A stretch of 64,000 nucleotides of DNA, taken from contig NZ_CP064942.1 in assembly GCF_015679265.1 (NCBI RefSeq), positions 2,264,001 to 2,328,000 of the forward strand, given 5' to 3'. Numbering within the stretch: the first letter of the stretch is position 1; every line of letters begins with the position of its first letter. This DNA comes from Pontivivens ytuae (GTDB taxonomy: Bacteria > Pseudomonadota > Alphaproteobacteria > Rhodobacterales > Rhodobacteraceae). The notes below the pieces were generated by a model that saw nothing but the letters and a program-made list of their open reading frames with translations, had not been told where the DNA came from and ran no database searches. The position numbers were made by a program, and so were the translations under genes. Of this stretch, positions 16,719-27,761 are shown in pieces.

Positions 16719-17636
16719 ATGGAGAGCACGCCCTCCTTTCCCGACATCGTCATGCTCGCCATTCCGGCCTTCATCGTGCTGATGGTGATCGAGGTGCTGG
16801 TGATCCGCGCCCGCGGCACGGGCCGCTACGAGACGCGGGACACGCTGACGAGCCTGCTGATGGGGGCAGGCAACGTCGCCTCGGGCCTCCTGCTGGGCTT
16901 CATCACCTGGCACCTCTTCTTCTGGCTGTGGGAGTTCCGGCTCTTCGACCTCGGCACCGCATGGTATGTCGTGGTGATCTGCTTCCTGCTCGACGACCTG
17001 CGCTACTACTGGGTGCACCGGATCGGGCACACCTCGCGATGGGTCTGGGCGAGCCACGTGAACCATCATTCGAGCCAGCACTACAACCTCTCCACCGCCC
17101 TGCGGCAGACCTGGACCGGGGAGCTGACGGGGATGATGGTGCTGCAGGCACCGCTGGTGCTCTTGGGCTTCCACCCGCTGATGGTGTTTTTCGTGGCGGG
17201 GATCAACCTCGTCTACCAATTTTGGATCCATACCGAGGCGATCGGCAAGCTGCCCCGCTGGTTCGAGGCGGTGTTCAACACGCCCTCCCACCACCGGGTG
17301 CACCATGGTCGGAACGCGCAGTACCTCGATGCGAACTACGCGGGCACGCTGATCATCTGGGACCGCGTGTTCGGAACCTTCGTGCCGGAGGGGGAGACAC
17401 CGGATTACGGGCTCGTGCACAACCTCGGCACCTTCAACCCGCTGCGGGTGGCGTTCCACGAATATGCCGGCATCTGGCGCGACGTGACCCAGCCCGGGAT
17501 CACCTGGCGCGACCGCTGGAACTACGTGCAGAAGCCGCCGGGGTGGAGCCATGACGGCTCCCGCGACACCTCCGACGACATCAAGCGGGCCTATGTCGAG
17601 GCGAACCCGCACATGGCGGGCAAGCCGGGGCTGTGA
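16719..17636 (+). CDS. Sterol desaturase / fatty acid hydroxylase family membrane protein
   Basis: 305 residues, integral-membrane di-iron hydroxylase. About four membrane segments before and between the His boxes; the boxes are seen as HRIGH (about 104), HVNHHSS (about 117) and HRVHHG (about 194), with an additional His in WIHTEAIG. The family introduces hydroxyl groups or double bonds into lipids, carotenoids or ornithine lipids. In Alphaproteobacteria, related proteins of about 300 residues are common and of undetermined substrate. Its stop overlaps tlyA as GTGA. Confidence 0.88.
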   Translation: MESTPSFPDIVMLAIPAFIVLMVIEVLVIRARGTGRYETRDTLTSLLMGAGNVASGLLLGFITWHLFFWLWEFRLFDLGTAWYVVVICFLLDDLRYYWVHRIGHTSRWVWASHVNHHSSQHYNLSTALRQTWTGELTGMMVLQAPLVLLGFHPLMVFFVAGINLVYQFWIHTEAIGKLPRWFEAVFNTPSHHRVHHGRNAQYLDANYAGTLIIWDRVFGTFVPEGETPDYGLVHNLGTFNPLRVAFHEYAGIWRDVTQPGITWRDRWNYVQKPPGWSHDGSRDTSDDIKRAYVEANPHMAGKPGL

Positions 17637-18346
17637 GGCTCGACCAGGCGCTGGTGGCCGAGGGGCTGGCGCCGAGCCGGGCGCGGGCGGCTCAGCTCAT
17701 CGCGGCGGGCGTGGTGACGGTGGACGGCGTCGTGGTGCGCAAAGCGTCAGCAAAGGTGAGCGGGACGCTTGCGCTGACCGAGGACCCGATCCCTTGGGTC
17801 AGCCGCGCGGCGCTGAAGCTGGTCCACGCGCTGGATGCGTTCGGGCTGGAGCCTGCGGGTGACTGTCTCGATCTCGGCGCCTCGACGGGTGGCTTCACGC
17901 AAGTGCTGCTGGCGCGCGGCGCGGCGCGGGTCTTCGCCGTGGATGTGGGGCGTGATCAGTTGCATCCGGACGTGGCGGCCGATCCGCGCGTCGTGCGCAT
18001 GGACGCGGTGAATGCGAAGGATCTCGGCCTCGACCTGCTCCCGCCCCTCGACTGGATCGTGACCGATGTCAGCTTCATCTCGCTGGAAAAGGCACTGCCG
18101 CCGGCGCTTGCGCTCGCCAAGCCCCGCGCCCGCCTCATCGCGCTCATCAAACCGCAGTTTGAGGTCGGCGCGGCTCATGTGGGCAAAGGCGGCATCGTGA
18201 AGGACGCCGCGATCCGTGAGGCCGCTGCGACCCGCATCGAAGCCTTCCTCGCCGCCTCCGGCTGGACGGTCGAGGTACGCACTAAAAGTCCGATCACCGG
18301 CGGTGATGGCAACGTGGAGTACCTCGTGACCGCGGTGAAACGGTGA
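17633..18346 (+). CDS. tlyA: TlyA family RNA methyltransferase
   Basis: 237 residues. N-terminal S4 RNA-binding domain (residues 1-60, LDQALVAEGLAPSRARAAQL) then an FtsJ-like SAM methyltransferase domain with the SAM site CLDLGASTGGFTQVLL at about 82-97. Catalytic-type residues are visible as Lys62 in ALKLVHA, Asp in DWIVTDVSFIS and Lys in LIKPQFEVG. TlyA relatives 2'-O-methylate 16S and/or 23S rRNA and affect capreomycin sensitivity; whether both sites are used here is unknown. The GTG start overlaps the hydroxylase stop and its own stop overlaps the next GTG, so it is tightly coupled. Confidence 0.93.
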   Translation: MRLDQALVAEGLAPSRARAAQLIAAGVVTVDGVVVRKASAKVSGTLALTEDPIPWVSRAALKLVHALDAFGLEPAGDCLDLGASTGGFTQVLLARGAARVFAVDVGRDQLHPDVAADPRVVRMDAVNAKDLGLDLLPPLDWIVTDVSFISLEKALPPALALAKPRARLIALIKPQFEVGAAHVGKGGIVKDAAIREAAATRIEAFLAASGWTVEVRTKSPITGGDGNVEYLVTAVKR

Positions 18347-19119
18347 AGTGGCTGCTGGCCGCGCTTGCCGTGATCTGGCTCGCCGCCGCCGGATGGTTCA
18401 CGGTCTCGCAGCGCGATCTCTTCTACCCGTTCGACACCGCCGACTACCCGGCGAGCGTTGCCGGGCCGGGCGTGCGCATTCGGGACCTCGACGGGCTGCA
18501 GGTCTGGTTCCGGCCGCCTGACCGCGACCTGCCGGTGATCCTCTACTTCATCGGCAACACGGGGAACCCGGCCCGGCAGGCTCCGCTGCTGCAGGAGTAT
18601 ACGGTGAACGGCTTCGGCCTCGTCACCCTGCGTTATCGTCAGGAGAGCGCGTCCGAAGAGCAGCTGATCTCCGACGCCCTCCACGTTGCCCGCTCGCTGG
18701 AGGAAATCATGGGCGCCCCGGTGCCGCCCGAGCGCCTCGTGATCCACGGCGTGTCCCTCGGCTCGGGTATCGCGACCGCTGTGGCGCTGGAGGTGGAGGC
18801 TGCGGGCCTGATCGTCGAGACACCTTTCACCCGGCTCTGCGACGTACCATCGGCGCATGTCCCCGGCCTGCCCTACTGCCTGCTCGCCCCCCGTAACCGC
18901 TTCGCCACCGTCGAGCGGATCGGTGCGCTCGACATGCCGCTCCTCGTCCAGCACGGAACGGCCGACAGCCTGGTGCCCTACCACATGGGCGAGGCGGTTT
19001 TCGCCGCTGCGCCTCAGCCGAAGCGGTTCCTCACCTATGAAGACGGCGACCACAACGACCTGCGCCTCTATGGCGCCGGCATTGACGCGCGAGCCTTCGC
19101 CGTGGAGGTCACGCACTGA
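18343..19119 (+). CDS. Membrane-anchored alpha/beta hydrolase
   Basis: 258 residues. N-terminal hydrophobic anchor or signal (LLAALAVIWLAAAGWF, residues 4-19), followed by an alpha/beta hydrolase fold of the Bem46/ABHD13 type. The nucleophile elbow is GVSLGSG with Ser near residue 147, the acid is likely Asp in HGTADSLVP and the His is in YEDGDHNDLRL. The GTG at 18343 overlaps the tlyA stop as GTGA. Substrate unknown; family members act as serine hydrolases or lipases. It ends the operon and is followed by a palindromic repeat. Confidence 0.85.
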   Translation: MKWLLAALAVIWLAAAGWFTVSQRDLFYPFDTADYPASVAGPGVRIRDLDGLQVWFRPPDRDLPVILYFIGNTGNPARQAPLLQEYTVNGFGLVTLRYRQESASEEQLISDALHVARSLEEIMGAPVPPERLVIHGVSLGSGIATAVALEVEAAGLIVETPFTRLCDVPSAHVPGLPYCLLAPRNRFATVERIGALDMPLLVQHGTADSLVPYHMGEAVFAAAPQPKRFLTYEDGDHNDLRLYGAGIDARAFAVEVTH

Positions 19120-19123
19120 CCCT

Positions 19124-19180
19124 CATCTGTCCAGAAATATCCTCGGGGGGAATTGGCCGTGAGGCCAAGGGGTGCAGATG
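19124..19180. repeat. Class 1-related palindrome with terminator-like hairpin
   Basis: Outer arms CATCTG and CAGATG enclose GAAATAT and a small perfect hairpin TTGGCC-gtga-GGCCAA (19153-19168). The left half (catctgtccagaaatat) matches the start of the elements at 4730 and 30958. It lies between the convergent hydrolase and FadH-like genes and probably ends both transcripts. Confidence 0.6.
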
Positions 19181-19191
19181 GCCCCCCGTCC

Positions 19192-21291
<2,100 letters not shown>

Positions 21292-21373
21292 TCACGGCAC
21301 GTCATGTTGCATCAAGCGAAACCGCCCGCTGCGGGGTGCAGCGGGCGGTTCGAAAGGCCGGTGGCGGCGCGGA

Positions 21374-21637
21374 TCAGTCGTCTTCGTAGTCCGCGCGGCG
21401 GCTCACGTCGTTGTTCAGGCCGTAATCGCGGCCCACGTTGTCGATGTCGGGATCGATCACGACGAGGTTGTAGTTGTTGAGGCAGGATTCCTGCTCGCGG
21501 TCCCGCGGAAGGGCGGCGCAGGCCTGGGCGAGGTTTTCCACGCGCTCAGTATAGCTGTAGACATTCTGAGGATTTTCGGCAGAAGCGGCGCCGGCGAAAG
21601 CAGTAAAGGCGACAGCAGTCACAATAAGGGTGCGCAT
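21374..21637 (-). CDS. Small exported protein, predicted stress regulon member
   Basis: 87 residues. Clear signal peptide (MRTLIVTAVAFTAFAGAASA, cleavage after Ala20), leaving about 67 mostly acidic residues with two Cys (Cys40 and Cys52, possible disulfide) and an Asp-rich C-terminus ADYEDD. No known domain recognised. An exact EcfG-type promoter lies 43 nt upstream, so expression probably rises under general stress. Encoded alone between the FadH-like gene and pyrC. Function unknown; the periplasm is its likely location. Confidence 0.8.
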   Translation of the reverse strand: MRTLIVTAVAFTAFAGAASAENPQNVYSYTERVENLAQACAALPRDREQESCLNNYNLVVIDPDIDNVGRDYGLNNDVSRRADYEDD

Positions 21638-21679
21638 CTTGAACTCCCAGTTGATACGTCAAAGCGTTAACGGGGTACT

Positions 21680-21704
21680 AACGTGAGCCGCTGGCGGTGG
21701 TTCC
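21680..21704 (-). promoter_or_regulatory. EcfG-type general stress promoter
   Basis: On the minus strand GGAAC (21704-21700), 16 bp, then CGTT (21683-21680): an exact match to the alphaproteobacterial EcfG consensus GGAAC-N16/17-CGTT. The -10 element is 43 nt before the ATG of the small exported protein, a normal promoter distance. Confidence 0.75.
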
Positions 21705-21804
21705 TCATTTTCTCCGCTGTTTTTTTGTCGCAGCGCCGGGGCCGATTGCGCGGCATGGCGTGGCGGTGCTAACTGCGCAGCGACCCCGAGAGCGGAGACC
21801 GACC

Positions 21805-22836
21805 ATGCGCCTGACCCTGCGCCGCCCCGATGACTGGCACCTCCACCTGCGCGACGGCGCGATGCTGGAGGGCGTGGCGCCCGAGAGCGCGCGGGACTTC
21901 GCACGGGCGCTTATCATGCCGAACCTCGTGCCGCCGGTGGTGACGGGGGCGCAGGCGGCCGCTTATCGCGAGCGCATCCTCGCGGCGTTGCCCGAGCGCG
22001 CCGCGTTCGATCCGCAGATGACGCTCTACCTGACCGAGGATACGGATCCCGACGACGTGGAGCAGGCGTTCCGGTCGGGCATCATCCGGGCCGTGAAGCT
22101 CTACCCGGCGGGGGCCACCACGAACTCCGCCTCCGGCGTGCGGGACTTCGACAAGGTGATCCCGGTGCTGGAGCGGATGGCCGAGATCGGCCTGACGCTT
22201 TGCGTGCACGGCGAGGTCACGACGCACGAGGTCGACATCTTCGACCGGGAAGCGGTGTTCATCGAGACCGTCCTCGACCCGCTGCGCTGCCGCCTACCGG
22301 AGCTGCGCGTGACGATGGAGCATGTGACGACGAAGGACGGGGTGGACTACGTGATGGGCGGCGAGGGGATCGCCTGCACGATCACGACGCACCACCTGAT
22401 CATCAATCGCAACCACATGCTGGTGGGCGGCATCCGACCGCACTACTACTGCCTGCCGGTGGCCAAGCGCGAGGAGCACCGGCTGGCGCTGCGCGCCGCT
22501 GCAGTCTCCGGCCATCCGCGGGTGTTCCTCGGCACCGACAGCGCTCCCCATTCCGACGACGCGAAGGAGAATGCGTGCGGCTGCGCCGGCGTGTTCTCGG
22601 CCACCAACACGATGCCCCTGCTCGCCCACGTCTTCGAGGAGGAGGGCGCTTTGGACCGGCTGGAGGGCTTTGTCTCGCTGAACGGGGCCGCGTGGTACGG
22701 CGTATCCCTGAACGCGGGCGAGCTCGTGCTGGAAAAGGGTGACGCTACAGTGCCGTTCCCGGGCAAGATCGACACGGGCGCTGGGCCGGTGACGCTGTTC
22801 GATCCCGGTTTCGAGGTGCGCTGGCGGGTGGTCTGA
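21805..22836 (+). CDS. pyrC: Dihydroorotase
   Basis: 343 residues, the E. coli-type (class II) dihydroorotase length. Third step of de novo pyrimidine synthesis, cyclising N-carbamoyl-L-aspartate. Metal ligands are visible: [10 protein letters not shown] (two His, residues 13-15), carboxylated Lys in VKLYPAG at about 99, His in CVHGEV (about 136), His in TTHHLI, and Asp in GTDSAPH. The ATG at 21805 has GGAG 7 nt upstream and gives the family N-terminus; an upstream in-frame extension is unlikely. In many relatives pyrE follows directly; here a reversed lipase-like gene lies between. Confidence 0.95.
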   Translation: MRLTLRRPDDWHLHLRDGAMLEGVAPESARDFARALIMPNLVPPVVTGAQAAAYRERILAALPERAAFDPQMTLYLTEDTDPDDVEQAFRSGIIRAVKLYPAGATTNSASGVRDFDKVIPVLERMAEIGLTLCVHGEVTTHEVDIFDREAVFIETVLDPLRCRLPELRVTMEHVTTKDGVDYVMGGEGIACTITTHHLIINRNHMLVGGIRPHYYCLPVAKREEHRLALRAAAVSGHPRVFLGTDSAPHSDDAKENACGCAGVFSATNTMPLLAHVFEEEGALDRLEGFVSLNGAAWYGVSLNAGELVLEKGDATVPFPGKIDTGAGPVTLFDPGFEVRWRVV

Positions 22837-22852
22837 GGCGGGGGCTACTGGG

Positions 22853-22924
22853 AAAGGCCCCGGATCAAGTCCGGGGCGGTCGTTCTCTTTACAACCGTCC
22901 CGGCCGAAGAGCCGGGACCTTTCC
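22853..22924. repeat. Intergenic palindromic repeat, class 2
   Basis: Two GC-rich palindromes in tandem, CCCCGGatcaagtCCGGGG and GTCCCGGccgaagagCCGGGAC, flanked by GGAAAGG and CCTTTCC so the whole block is roughly palindromic. Similar blocks occur at 36603-36664 (opposite order) and 61197-61460. It lies between convergent pyrC and the lipase-like gene. Confidence 0.7.
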
Positions 22925-22959
22925 GCGAAGAGCGCTGCAATCGCCGCGTACCCCGCCAC

Positions 22960-24078
22960 TCAAGCAATCAGAATCTGGTCCTCCTCCTGCGGCAGCGCGT
23001 TCCACACGCCGTCCAGCAGGTGGCTGTCGATCAGCTCGATCCCACCATCACCGCCGACCTTCGTCAGGTCGTAGACGGTGCCCGCGCCTACATGGCCCCA
23101 ATAGGTCACCGCGTCGTTGAAGTCGTTGTCGGGGTCGTCGCCAAAGATCTCGATGATATTCTCGTCGCCCTGCCCGTCGAAGACGAAGTGGTCGTAGTAG
23201 GTCCCGTCCTGCCCGCCGATGCCGACCGTCTGCAGCACCACCACGTCGTCGAAGCGCTCGGGCGTCTGGCGGTATTGGAGCAGCGCCTCCCCGCCGCCCA
23301 GCGAGTGGCCGAAGATGTCGACGCTGGCGCCCTCGGGAATGTCCTCCGCAAAGAACGCGTCGATGATCGAGGTGACGGCGCGGCCGTGCCCCAGCGTGTT
23401 GCCCGCGAAGACGAGACCCCAGATGTCGGTGTTCACGTCCGCGAGGCTGTTGGTGCCGCCGACGCTGATCGCGTACTCCCCGGTCTCCACGTTCTTCAGG
23501 AGTGCGACATTGGCTTGGTAGGGTCCCTCACCGAAGACGAAGCCTTCCTTCTCCCGCACCCGGATCAGGTCGAACTCGCGCTCGGCCCAGGTGAGCTCGG
23601 TGTCCTCCCAGCCGCCGGGGTTGAGCTGGTAGATGGCCTTGGAGTCGAGAACGTAACCGTCCTTGTCGACGAGACCCTTCCGCTTGAGCTGGCTTTCGTC
23701 GAGATAGCCATGGCGCGCGGCGCTGATGCTGTCCTTGAGGAACTCGATATCGTCACCGGTCAACTCGTCCTGGGTGATGGTGTCCTGTTGCTGGGTCTGG
23801 CCCACGGCCTCGAACCGGGCGTATTTCTCGTCCTGATCGATGATGCCGAGGAAATCGAGCGTCTTCTCCGTCGCGTTGCGGGTCCAGAAATAGGCGTCGA
23901 ACGCGGCCTGCACCGCGCCGATCGAGAAGTCCGTGAGGCCGTTTAGGATGGCGAGCGGGCCGGAGATGTCGGTGCTCTCTTCCCGGATGTCATCGGTCGC
24001 GCCGATGCCCGAGCCCTGTGTGACGGCCATGCCGACCGCGGGCTCCGCATCCCGGCGGAACCAGTCGAAAAGTCCCAT
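22960..24078 (-). CDS. Lipase-like serine hydrolase without signal peptide
   Basis: 372 residues. The sequence contains the nucleophile elbow [14 protein letters not shown] at about 264-277, typical of class 3-like lipases, preceded by [10 protein letters not shown]. No Sec signal; the start MGLFDWFRR is amphipathic, and the C-terminus is acidic then hydrophobic (EEDQILIA), which could serve a type I secretion system. No calcium-binding GGxGxD repeats were seen. The region 100-160 contains DELTGDD and LVDKDGYV, reminiscent of calcium-binding loops, but this is weak. Transcribed against pyrC and pyrE. Substrate and location unknown. Confidence 0.7.
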   Translation of the reverse strand: MGLFDWFRRDAEPAVGMAVTQGSGIGATDDIREESTDISGPLAILNGLTDFSIGAVQAAFDAYFWTRNATEKTLDFLGIIDQDEKYARFEAVGQTQQQDTITQDELTGDDIEFLKDSISAARHGYLDESQLKRKGLVDKDGYVLDSKAIYQLNPGGWEDTELTWAEREFDLIRVREKEGFVFGEGPYQANVALLKNVETGEYAISVGGTNSLADVNTDIWGLVFAGNTLGHGRAVTSIIDAFFAEDIPEGASVDIFGHSLGGGEALLQYRQTPERFDDVVVLQTVGIGGQDGTYYDHFVFDGQGDENIIEIFGDDPDNDFNDAVTYWGHVGAGTVYDLTKVGGDGGIELIDSHLLDGVWNALPQEEDQILIA

Positions 24079-24165
24079 GTTTCCCTCCCGTTGGTGTGTT
24101 TTGTCCGGAAAGTACGCAGAGGAACGGGGGCTCCAATCAATAAGCGCAGCGAAATGACGTTGCGA

Positions 24166-24187
24166 GATCTACAAGTTTATAGATCTT
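24166..24187. promoter_or_regulatory. AT-rich inverted repeat upstream of pyrE
   Basis: AGATCTA and TAGATCT (perfect 7-bp arms, 8-nt loop) followed on the plus strand by TTTATT. It lies in the 216-bp gap between the lipase-like gene and pyrE, about 108 nt before the pyrE ATG. It could be an operator, or a weak intrinsic terminator or attenuator. The surrounding 24140-24200 is AT-rich and is probably the divergent promoter region. Confidence 0.4.
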
Positions 24188-24294
24188 TTATTGCGCAACT
24201 GCGAATGGTGTTCGCGCACGCATCGCGGCGCGCCGTTGCCTGCGCTGCACCTGCGATGCTAGGGGAGCCGAAACCGCGCAGGGAGCCGATGCCG

Positions 24295-24990
24295 ATGTTC
24301 GCCAACACCTACCCGTCCGACGAGGAAATGGCGCGGCTGACCGCGCGGATGCTGCTGGAGGTGGGGGCGGTGAATTTCCGCGCGGACGAACCCTACATCT
24401 TCACCTCCGGCATCGCGGCACCGGTCTATATCGACTGCCGCCGGCTGATCTCCTTTCCCCGCGTGCGGTCGGCGCTGATGGACTTCGCCTGTGCGAAGCT
24501 GACCCGCGATGTGGGGTTCGAGGCGTTCGATGCGGTAGCGGGTGGCGAGACCGCGGGCATCCCCTTCTCCGCCTGGATCGCGGAGCGGCTTGGTCTGCCG
24601 ATGCAGTACGTCCGCAAGAAGCCCAAGGGGTTCGGCCGCGACGCGCAGATCGAGGGGTTGATCGAGGAGGGGCAGCGCGTGCTTCTCGTCGAGGATCTGA
24701 CGACCGACGGCGGCTCCAAGGTGAAGTTCGCCGATGCGATCCGCACCGCCGGGGCGTCCTGCGACCACGCGGTGGTGATCTTCTACTACGACATCTTCAA
24801 AGATGCGCCGGAGAAGCTCCGTGGCCACGGGCTGGAGCTGCACTGGCTCGCGACCTGGTGGGACGTGCTGGCCGAGGCGCGGGCGCAGGAAGCGTTTGAT
24901 GCCGCGACGCTGGATGCGGTCGAAGCGTTCCTGAACTCGCCGCTGGAATGGTCCGCGGCGCATGGGGGCAAGGCCGAGACCTCGGTCTGA
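24295..24990 (+). CDS. pyrE: Orotate phosphoribosyltransferase
   Basis: 231 residues. Forms OMP from orotate and PRPP, step five of de novo pyrimidine synthesis. The PRPP-binding signature is [14 protein letters not shown] at about 127-140, and the flexible catalytic loop contains [14 protein letters not shown]. The C-terminal part ([11 protein letters not shown]) is the longer form seen in Rhodobacterales. The ATG at 24295 has GGGAG 9 nt upstream; an ATG at 24289 is too close to it. A strong terminator follows at 25053. Confidence 0.95.
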   Translation: MFANTYPSDEEMARLTARMLLEVGAVNFRADEPYIFTSGIAAPVYIDCRRLISFPRVRSALMDFACAKLTRDVGFEAFDAVAGGETAGIPFSAWIAERLGLPMQYVRKKPKGFGRDAQIEGLIEEGQRVLLVEDLTTDGGSKVKFADAIRTAGASCDHAVVIFYYDIFKDAPEKLRGHGLELHWLATWWDVLAEARAQEAFDAATLDAVEAFLNSPLEWSAAHGGKAETSV

Positions 24991-25052
24991 GCGCCGGGCG
25001 CTGCCCGCTCGGGATATCTGAACAAGGTAGACGGAGCGCGCAGCCGCTTCAT

Positions 25053-25083
25053 AAAAAAGGGCGCCCCGACGAGGCGCCCTTTT
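25053..25083. terminator. Bidirectional rho-independent terminator
   Basis: GGGCGCC and GGCGCCC form a perfect stem (25059-25065 with 25073-25079), flanked by AAAAAA on the left and TTTT on the right. It therefore works in both directions, for pyrE and for the OmpA-type lipoprotein gene. Confidence 0.85.
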
Positions 25084-25102
25084 CCGTTGTCCGTAGTCGC
25101 GA

Positions 25103-25753
25103 TCAGCCGGTCGGCGTGATCACGATCTCCACCCGGCGGTTCTGCTGACGGCCGAAGGAGGTGTCGTTGGAGGCCACCGGCTGCGTCTCGCCCGCGCCGC
25201 TGACGAACAGGCGGTTGGACGCCACGCCGTTCTGGATCAGCACGTTCGCAACCGAGCTCGCCCGACGCTCGGACAGGCCCTGGTTGTAGGAGGTCGAGCC
25301 GGTCGAGTCGGTGTGACCCGTGATCGACACGCGGGAGTTCGGGAACTGGCGCAGGTTGTTGGCAAGTGCTGCGAGCTGGTTCTGGAACGACGGCATCACG
25401 GTCGCGCTGTCGGTGGCGAAAGTGATGTTCTCGGGCAGCGTGACGAGCAGTTCCTGGCCGGTGTTCTGGATGTCGACGCCGGAGCCTGCGAGGTCGCGCC
25501 GCAGCTCGGCCTCCTGACGGTCGAGGTCGGAGCCGATGAGCGCGCCCGCGCCTGCACCGATGGCGGCACCGATCAGCGTGCCTTCGGTGTTGCCGCCGAT
25601 GGCCTGGCCGAGTGCCGCGCCGCCGAGACCGCCGAGAACGGCGCCCTGGTTGCGGTTTGCATTCGGGCCTTGGCCCAGCGGGGCCTGCGCGCAGGCACTG
25701 AGCAGGATGGCCGCGACCGCAAGGCCGCCGATGGTGCTCGACTTGAGTTTCAT
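25103..25753 (-). CDS. OmpA-family lipoprotein with glycine-zipper region
   Basis: 216 residues. Lipobox LLSACAQ with Cys21. Residues 38-76 form a glycine zipper (GAVLGGLGGAALGQAIGG, then GAAIGAGAGALIG), a segment able to span or insert in membrane. Residues about 95-215 are an OmpA C-terminal peptidoglycan-binding domain with ITFATDSA, the ITGHTDSTGS motif and NRRVEI. It would link the outer membrane to the cell wall (Pal/YiaD type). An EcfG-type promoter lies 39 nt upstream, so stress induction is likely. Confidence 0.93.
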   Translation of the reverse strand: MKLKSSTIGGLAVAAILLSACAQAPLGQGPNANRNQGAVLGGLGGAALGQAIGGNTEGTLIGAAIGAGAGALIGSDLDRQEAELRRDLAGSGVDIQNTGQELLVTLPENITFATDSATVMPSFQNQLAALANNLRQFPNSRVSITGHTDSTGSTSYNQGLSERRASSVANVLIQNGVASNRLFVSGAGETQPVASNDTSFGRQQNRRVEIVITPTG

Positions 25754-25791
25754 ATGTCCGGTTCCCCAAACTGTTTACTATGTCGCGCCGA

Positions 25792-25817
25792 AACGCATGG
25801 ACGGAGTGATCCGTTCC
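25792..25817 (-). promoter_or_regulatory. EcfG-type general stress promoter
   Basis: On the minus strand GGAAC (25817-25813), 17 bp, then CGTT (25795-25792), an exact match to GGAAC-N16/17-CGTT. The -10 element is 39 nt before the ATG of the OmpA-family lipoprotein gene. Confidence 0.7.
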
Positions 25818-25889
25818 GTGGGGTATGGCGTAGCGCTGCGGAAACGCACATCAACTTCGGTTCATCATACCAAAGGTTGGTGGGCGGGA

Positions 25890-26879
25890 TCACGCCGATG
25901 TGTGCTGGATATCCTTCAATTCTTCCATCACCGCGACGAGTTCGGCGGTGATGCCGGGTTCGGAGAGGGCGTGACCGGCGGTGCGGATCATCCGCAGCTC
26001 GCTGTCGGGCCAGGCGCGGTTGAGCTCGTGCGCGCGTGCAGGCGGACAGATCATGTCGTAGCGGCCCTGCACGATGTAGCCGGGCACGCCAGTGAGGCGG
26101 GCGACGTCGCGCAGGATCTGCCCCTCGTCGATCCAGCCGTTGTGGCTGAAATAATGGTTCTCGATCCGGCTGAAGGCCCGGGCGTACTCGCCGGAGCCAC
26201 CCGAGGACCGGCCGTGCGTCTCGAGTGCCGCAAGGTTCGACTCCCAGGCGGCCCAGGCGCGGGCGTAGCGGACCTGCTCCGCCCTGTCGGGGCCGAAGAG
26301 CCGCTTGCGGTAGGCGCCGATCATGTCGCCCCGCTCCCGCGGCGGGATGAGGCCGGTGAACCGCTCCCACTCCTCGGGCCAGAAGCGGGCGGCGCCGCCA
26401 TTGTAGAACCAGTCGAGCTCGCCCTTGGTCATCAGGAAGACGCCGCGCAGGATGAGGCCGCGCACCCGCTCCGGATGCGCCTGCGCGTAGAGCAGCGCCA
26501 GCGTGGCACCCCAGCTACCGCCGAAGACATACCAGCGGTCGATGCCGAGGCGCGTGCGGATGCGCTCGATATCCGCGATCAGGTCATGTGTGGTGTTGTT
26601 GTCGACGCTCGCATGCGGTGTCGAACGGCCGCAGCCCCGCTGATCGAACAGGACCGCGCGATAGTGGTTGGGGTCGAAGAAGCGCCGCATCGCCGGGCTG
26701 CATCCGCCCCCCGGCCCGCCATGCAGGACGACGACCGGGATGCCGTCGCTCTTGCCCGATTGCTCGACATAAAGGCGATGACCGCCTGGTACCTCCAACA
26801 CCATCTGTGCGGAGGGTTCCCGAGGCGGGTACAAACTGCGCCTATAGGGCGCGGCGTTTCGGCTTCCGTGTTCGCGCAT
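25890..26879 (-). CDS. pip: Proline iminopeptidase
   Basis: 329 residues, typical for bacterial prolyl aminopeptidase (peptidase S33). Releases N-terminal proline from peptides in the cytoplasm. Oxyanion motif HGGPGGG at about 53-59, DQRGCGRS at about 79, and the nucleophile elbow [10 protein letters not shown] with Ser near 121; the catalytic His is in TAGHALSE near 305. It diverges from ubiG with 50 bp between the starts. Confidence 0.94.
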   Translation of the reverse strand: MREHGSRNAAPYRRSLYPPREPSAQMVLEVPGGHRLYVEQSGKSDGIPVVVLHGGPGGGCSPAMRRFFDPNHYRAVLFDQRGCGRSTPHASVDNNTTHDLIADIERIRTRLGIDRWYVFGGSWGATLALLYAQAHPERVRGLILRGVFLMTKGELDWFYNGGAARFWPEEWERFTGLIPPRERGDMIGAYRKRLFGPDRAEQVRYARAWAAWESNLAALETHGRSSGGSGEYARAFSRIENHYFSHNGWIDEGQILRDVARLTGVPGYIVQGRYDMICPPARAHELNRAWPDSELRMIRTAGHALSEPGITAELVAVMEELKDIQHTSA

Positions 26880-26929
26880 CTCGGCACTATGTCCTAATGC
26901 AAATCGAGATGGAATCCATGGAGAACGGC

Positions 26930-27676
26930 ATGACCGTGCAGACCACCGTTAATGACGGCGAAATCGCGAAGTTCCAGGCGATGGCCGAGGAGTGGTGGGA
27001 TGAGGAGGGAAAGTTCAAGCCGCTCCACATGCTGAACCCCACGCGGCTCGACTACATCACCAGGCAGATCGCCGGGGAATTCGGGCGGGACCTCGCGGCG
27101 GACAAGCCCTTCGACGGCCTGCGCCTGCTCGATATCGGCTGCGGCGGCGGGCTGCTCAGCGAGCCGATGGCGCGGCTTGGGGCCGAGGTGGTGGGCGCGG
27201 ATGCGGCCGAGCGGAACATCCCCGTCGCGCGCATCCACGCGGAGCAGTCCGGCCTCGACATCGACTACCGCCACACCACCGCGGAGGCGCTTGCCGCCGA
27301 TGGCGAGCAGTTCGACGTCGTGCTCAACATGGAGGTGGTCGAGCATGTGGAGGACCCGGCGCTCTACCTCAAGTCCTGCGCGGACCTGCTGAAACCCGGT
27401 GGGCTGATGGTCTGCTCCACGCTCAACCGCAACCCCAAGAGCTTCCTCTTCGCCATCATCGGCGCGGAATACGTGATGCGCTGGCTGCCCAAGGGTACCC
27501 ACGAGCATTCGAAGTTCATCACACCCGACGAGCTCTTCGACCTCATTCGCGGCGCGGGGCTGGATCCGGTGGACCGTACCGGCTTCAAGTTCGACTTCGT
27601 GAAATGGGACTGGGGTCTGTCCTCGACCGATCTGAGCGTGAACTATGTCACCGCGAGCGTGAAGCCGTCGGCCTGA
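26930..27676 (+). CDS. ubiG: Ubiquinone biosynthesis O-methyltransferase UbiG
   Basis: 248 residues, normal for alphaproteobacterial UbiG. Performs both O-methylations in ubiquinone synthesis with SAM. Start region [18 protein letters not shown] and [10 protein letters not shown] is the family hallmark; SAM motif I is [14 protein letters not shown] at about 63-76 and the post-motif EVVEHVEDP at about 131. Of four closely spaced ATGs, the one at 26930 was chosen because GGAG lies 6 nt before it and it gives the conserved N-terminus. Confidence 0.95.
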   Translation: MTVQTTVNDGEIAKFQAMAEEWWDEEGKFKPLHMLNPTRLDYITRQIAGEFGRDLAADKPFDGLRLLDIGCGGGLLSEPMARLGAEVVGADAAERNIPVARIHAEQSGLDIDYRHTTAEALAADGEQFDVVLNMEVVEHVEDPALYLKSCADLLKPGGLMVCSTLNRNPKSFLFAIIGAEYVMRWLPKGTHEHSKFITPDELFDLIRGAGLDPVDRTGFKFDFVKWDWGLSSTDLSVNYVTASVKPSA

Positions 27677-27761
27677 TCCCGGTTTTGACGTCCGTCACGG
27701 CGCGCTCCGCCCGCCCTCGTGTATACTGGGTGCCTGTGTAGGCTTACCGAGGGAGGATGTG

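Noticed and set aside
27685..27727. TTGACG and TATACT as a sigma-70 promoter for the CBS gene
   Set aside because: Spacing is 31 bp instead of about 17, so the two hexamers cannot form one promoter.
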